From: Lentisphaera sp.
Lineage (GTDB): Bacteria > Verrucomicrobiota > Lentisphaeria > Victivallales > GWF2-50-93
Length of the DNA stretch: 16,064 nt
Direction: 5' to 3'
Assembly (NCBI GenBank): GCA_020721745.1
Contig: DYMC01000034.1
Coordinates: 1-16,064, forward strand
Positions 14,815-16,064 of the stretch are shown here, piece after piece. How positions within the stretch are numbered: position 1 is the first letter of the stretch; every line of letters starts with the position of its first letter. Position numbers and translations under genes: made by a program. Below the pieces are notes generated by a model, which was not told where the DNA came from, made no database searches, and saw only the letters and a list, made by a program, of their open reading frames with translations.

Positions 14815-15741
14815 TCAGAAGCTGAAATCAACCTCCTCGTTTTGAGGCTTCTTGTCCGGAATCTTCCGCTGTCCCGCCCCTCCGGACTGGACATCAAGCT
14901 GATGCGGCTCATCGGGATTCCACCTCGGAGGAAGATTTTTTATCGCGAGAGCCGCGTTGCCCCATCGTTTCACCTTCGAAATGCGATCCTGGGCGACAGA
15001 CCTGAGCTCAGCCATCTTCCGCGGGTCATTCCCATGTTTGTATTTGCCAGCAGAATAGTCAGTTTCCAGCCCATGAATTTTTGACCCGACCATCATGACT
15101 ATCTCCTGCTCGCCCAAGTTCCGGACCATATGCTTCTCATCGTCCGTCAGGATCGAAACATCAGGACTTCCTTGAAGCGCCGGAGCAACCGGCACTCCCG
15201 TCGAACTAGGCGTATTCGGAACCGCCGCAGGCCCGGCGCCATCCCCCATCCATATCCCCTCCCCTCCCTTCACGGCGTCAGAGATGCTGAACTGGGCCGT
15301 CCCAAGCACTTTCTGATTCCAGACAATGTCCACCTTGTAGCTGCCCGGCGGCCAGATCGAGCCATCCGGCACAGCAAGACTGAAGTCCATCCAGGCCCGC
15401 CCCTTGTCCGCCGGACCGTTCTTCACAAGCTCCTGAATCCTGCTGTATTGTCCTCCATTCTCCTTCGCCCACACGGATGAAATTGAAACTTCAGGCCCCG
15501 CCCCGGACACATTGAACCATACGTGGAGCTTGCGCGTGTTGCGCGGAAAACTTGTCGAGACTCCCACGGGCCTTCCCTCTGAAACATCCTCGCAGATGAT
15601 TACGTTCGAGACCGTCGGCGCAGCAAGCTCGTCAAGAACATCAACCACCTTGTCGAGCTCCTTCCAGAAATCTGCGAGAATCGCAAATGGCGCCGCAAAA
15701 AGCAGCGCGGCAGCCACCGCTACAGACATTGAAATCCTCAT
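14815..15741 (-). CDS. secreted protein with Ig-like beta-sandwich domain, function unknown
   Basis: A 308-aa exported protein of unknown role. I choose ATG 15741, nine bases after TTGGAG and directly before a signal peptide (RISMSVAVAAALLFAAPFA); an upstream in-frame ATG at 15771 lacks these. Residues of about 45-160 look like a beta-sandwich: a start ending in FPRNTRKLHVWFNV, a middle strand with VWAKENGG, and a close in WPPGSYKVDIVW then an ISD strand. I recognise this pattern from extracellular proteins of several phyla, without a name for it. The following 150 residues are charged and P/G-rich, with no motif I know. It converges on the metallopeptidase gene, and both products are exported, but nothing shows that they act together. 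Confidence 0.75.
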   Translation of the reverse strand: MRISMSVAVAAALLFAAPFAILADFWKELDKVVDVLDELAAPTVSNVIICEDVSEGRPVGVSTSFPRNTRKLHVWFNVSGAGPEVSISSVWAKENGGQYSRIQELVKNGPADKGRAWMDFSLAVPDGSIWPPGSYKVDIVWNQKVLGTAQFSISDAVKGGEGIWMGDGAGPAAVPNTPSSTGVPVAPALQGSPDVSILTDDEKHMVRNLGEQEIVMMVGSKIHGLETDYSAGKYKHGNDPRKMAELRSVAQDRISKVKRWGNAALAIKNLPPRWNPDEPHQLDVQSGGAGQRKIPDKKPQNEEVDFSF

Positions 15742-15863
15742 CGCCCAAAACTCCAAGTTAAAAATTGCCAAATCATGTATACCGGGATATGAAAACTTCT
15801 CGGGAAGCTTTCCCCCGCTGCAAATAAGCTATTGCCATCTTTCTCTTTTTCAACCCTACTGTT

Positions 15864-15883
15864 GGCGGCCAGGAATGGCCGCC
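15864..15883. repeat. 8-bp hairpin with GTAGGGCG head
   Basis: GGCGGCCA (15864-15871) pairs with TGGCCGCC (15876-15883) around a GGAA loop. On the minus strand it is preceded by AGTAGGG, giving the same GTAGGGCG head as the hairpin at 246-268, although the arm sequences differ. Confidence 0.65.
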
Positions 15884-15922
15884 CTACTTTCTGCGCAGAC
15901 ATCAAAAGTATGTTGGCACTTG

Positions 15923-15937
15923 TCCTCCTTTGGAGGA
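15923..15937. repeat. TCCTCC-TTT-GGAGGA hairpin
   Basis: Arms TCCTCC (15923-15928) and GGAGGA (15932-15937) flank a TTT loop. It has the same plan as the TTT-loop hairpin at 277-293 near the other end of the window. Confidence 0.55.
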
Positions 15938-15991
15938 TTCTCGCCCGACAAAGTATGTTGGGCGTTCTCGCCCGACAAAGTATCTCGGGCG
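15938..15991. repeat. two tandem 27-bp hairpin repeats, with a degenerate third
   Basis: TTCTCGCCCGACAAAGTAT occurs at 15938-15956 and 15965-15983, a 27-bp period. Each unit has CGCCC and GGGCG arms, so each copy can fold by itself. A degenerate copy (CAAAAGTATGTTGGC) lies at 15903-15917, separated from the pair by the TTT-loop hairpin. Confidence 0.7.
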
Positions 15992-16064
15992 TGCCCTTCC
16001 GGCAGAGACGGCTCCCCGGCCTGAACCCGCAGTTCGTCCTGCTCTTCAGCAGCATCCCGAGATA

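Larger units (their letters stand above)
15742..16064. other. right-edge spacer rich in repeats
   Basis: No gene is supported here. The minus strand is open in one frame through the repeats to the edge (stop near 15858), so the last 60-80 bases could hold the 3' end of a gene entering from the right, but the repeats create spurious open frames and I cannot decide. The spacer also holds the 5' flank of the minus-strand secreted protein gene; TTGAAA on the minus strand near 15852 has no good -10 partner. Confidence 0.5.

Noticed and set aside
15938..15983. Possible CRISPR array
   Set aside because: Only two full 19-bp copies with 8-bp gaps, no unique spacers of normal length and no cas genes.
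15738..16055. 105-codon minus-strand frame through the right-edge repeats
   Set aside because: The frame is made of the tandem repeats and hairpins and overlaps the signal peptide start of the secreted protein; repeats of 27 bp keep frames open artificially.

Overview
The window reads as a high-GC bacterial chromosome segment with an envelope of the Gram-negative type: periplasmic adaptor, secreted proteins and a prepilin peptidase. The long charged tail on ribosomal protein S2, a DUF1570-like secreted metallopeptidase and spacer hairpins headed by GTAGGGCG suggest the PVC group (Lentisphaerota, Kiritimatiellota or relatives). That placement is inference from general resemblance; no marker settles it.

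Left block, 323-5710, minus strand: a membrane hybrid histidine kinase with three PAS domains, a type IV prepilin peptidase, and a ClC chloride transporter carrying two CBS domains and a TrkA-C domain. A good sigma70-type promoter lies upstream of the kinase. The ClC gene appears to start at a TTG that overlaps the stop of the peptidase gene, so the three probably form one transcription unit.

Central block, 6004-12109, plus strand: rpsB and tsf (translation), then an RdgC-like protein where pyrH often lies in other bacteria, then a perfect hairpin, then a three-gene export system (HlyD-type adaptor, FtsX/MacB-type permease, LolD/MacB-type ATPase). The last three are joined by ATGA and TTGA start/stop overlaps.

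Right block, 12233-15741: a lower-GC pair made of a 64-aa protein and a nucleotidyltransferase-fold protein, followed 3 nt later by a secreted HExxH metallopeptidase. Facing these is a secreted protein with an Ig-like beta-sandwich. The spacer between the convergent genes holds a 111-bp element with perfect 12-bp inverted ends. The right edge holds several hairpins and tandem repeats. No rRNA, tRNA, CRISPR array, transposase or phage gene was seen.

The parts most deserving follow-up are the small-protein/nucleotidyltransferase/metallopeptidase cluster, the family of spacer hairpins that share a head but differ in the arms, the 111-bp inverted-repeat element, and the altered filter and proton-path residues in the ClC protein. 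None of these proves a new system from sequence alone.
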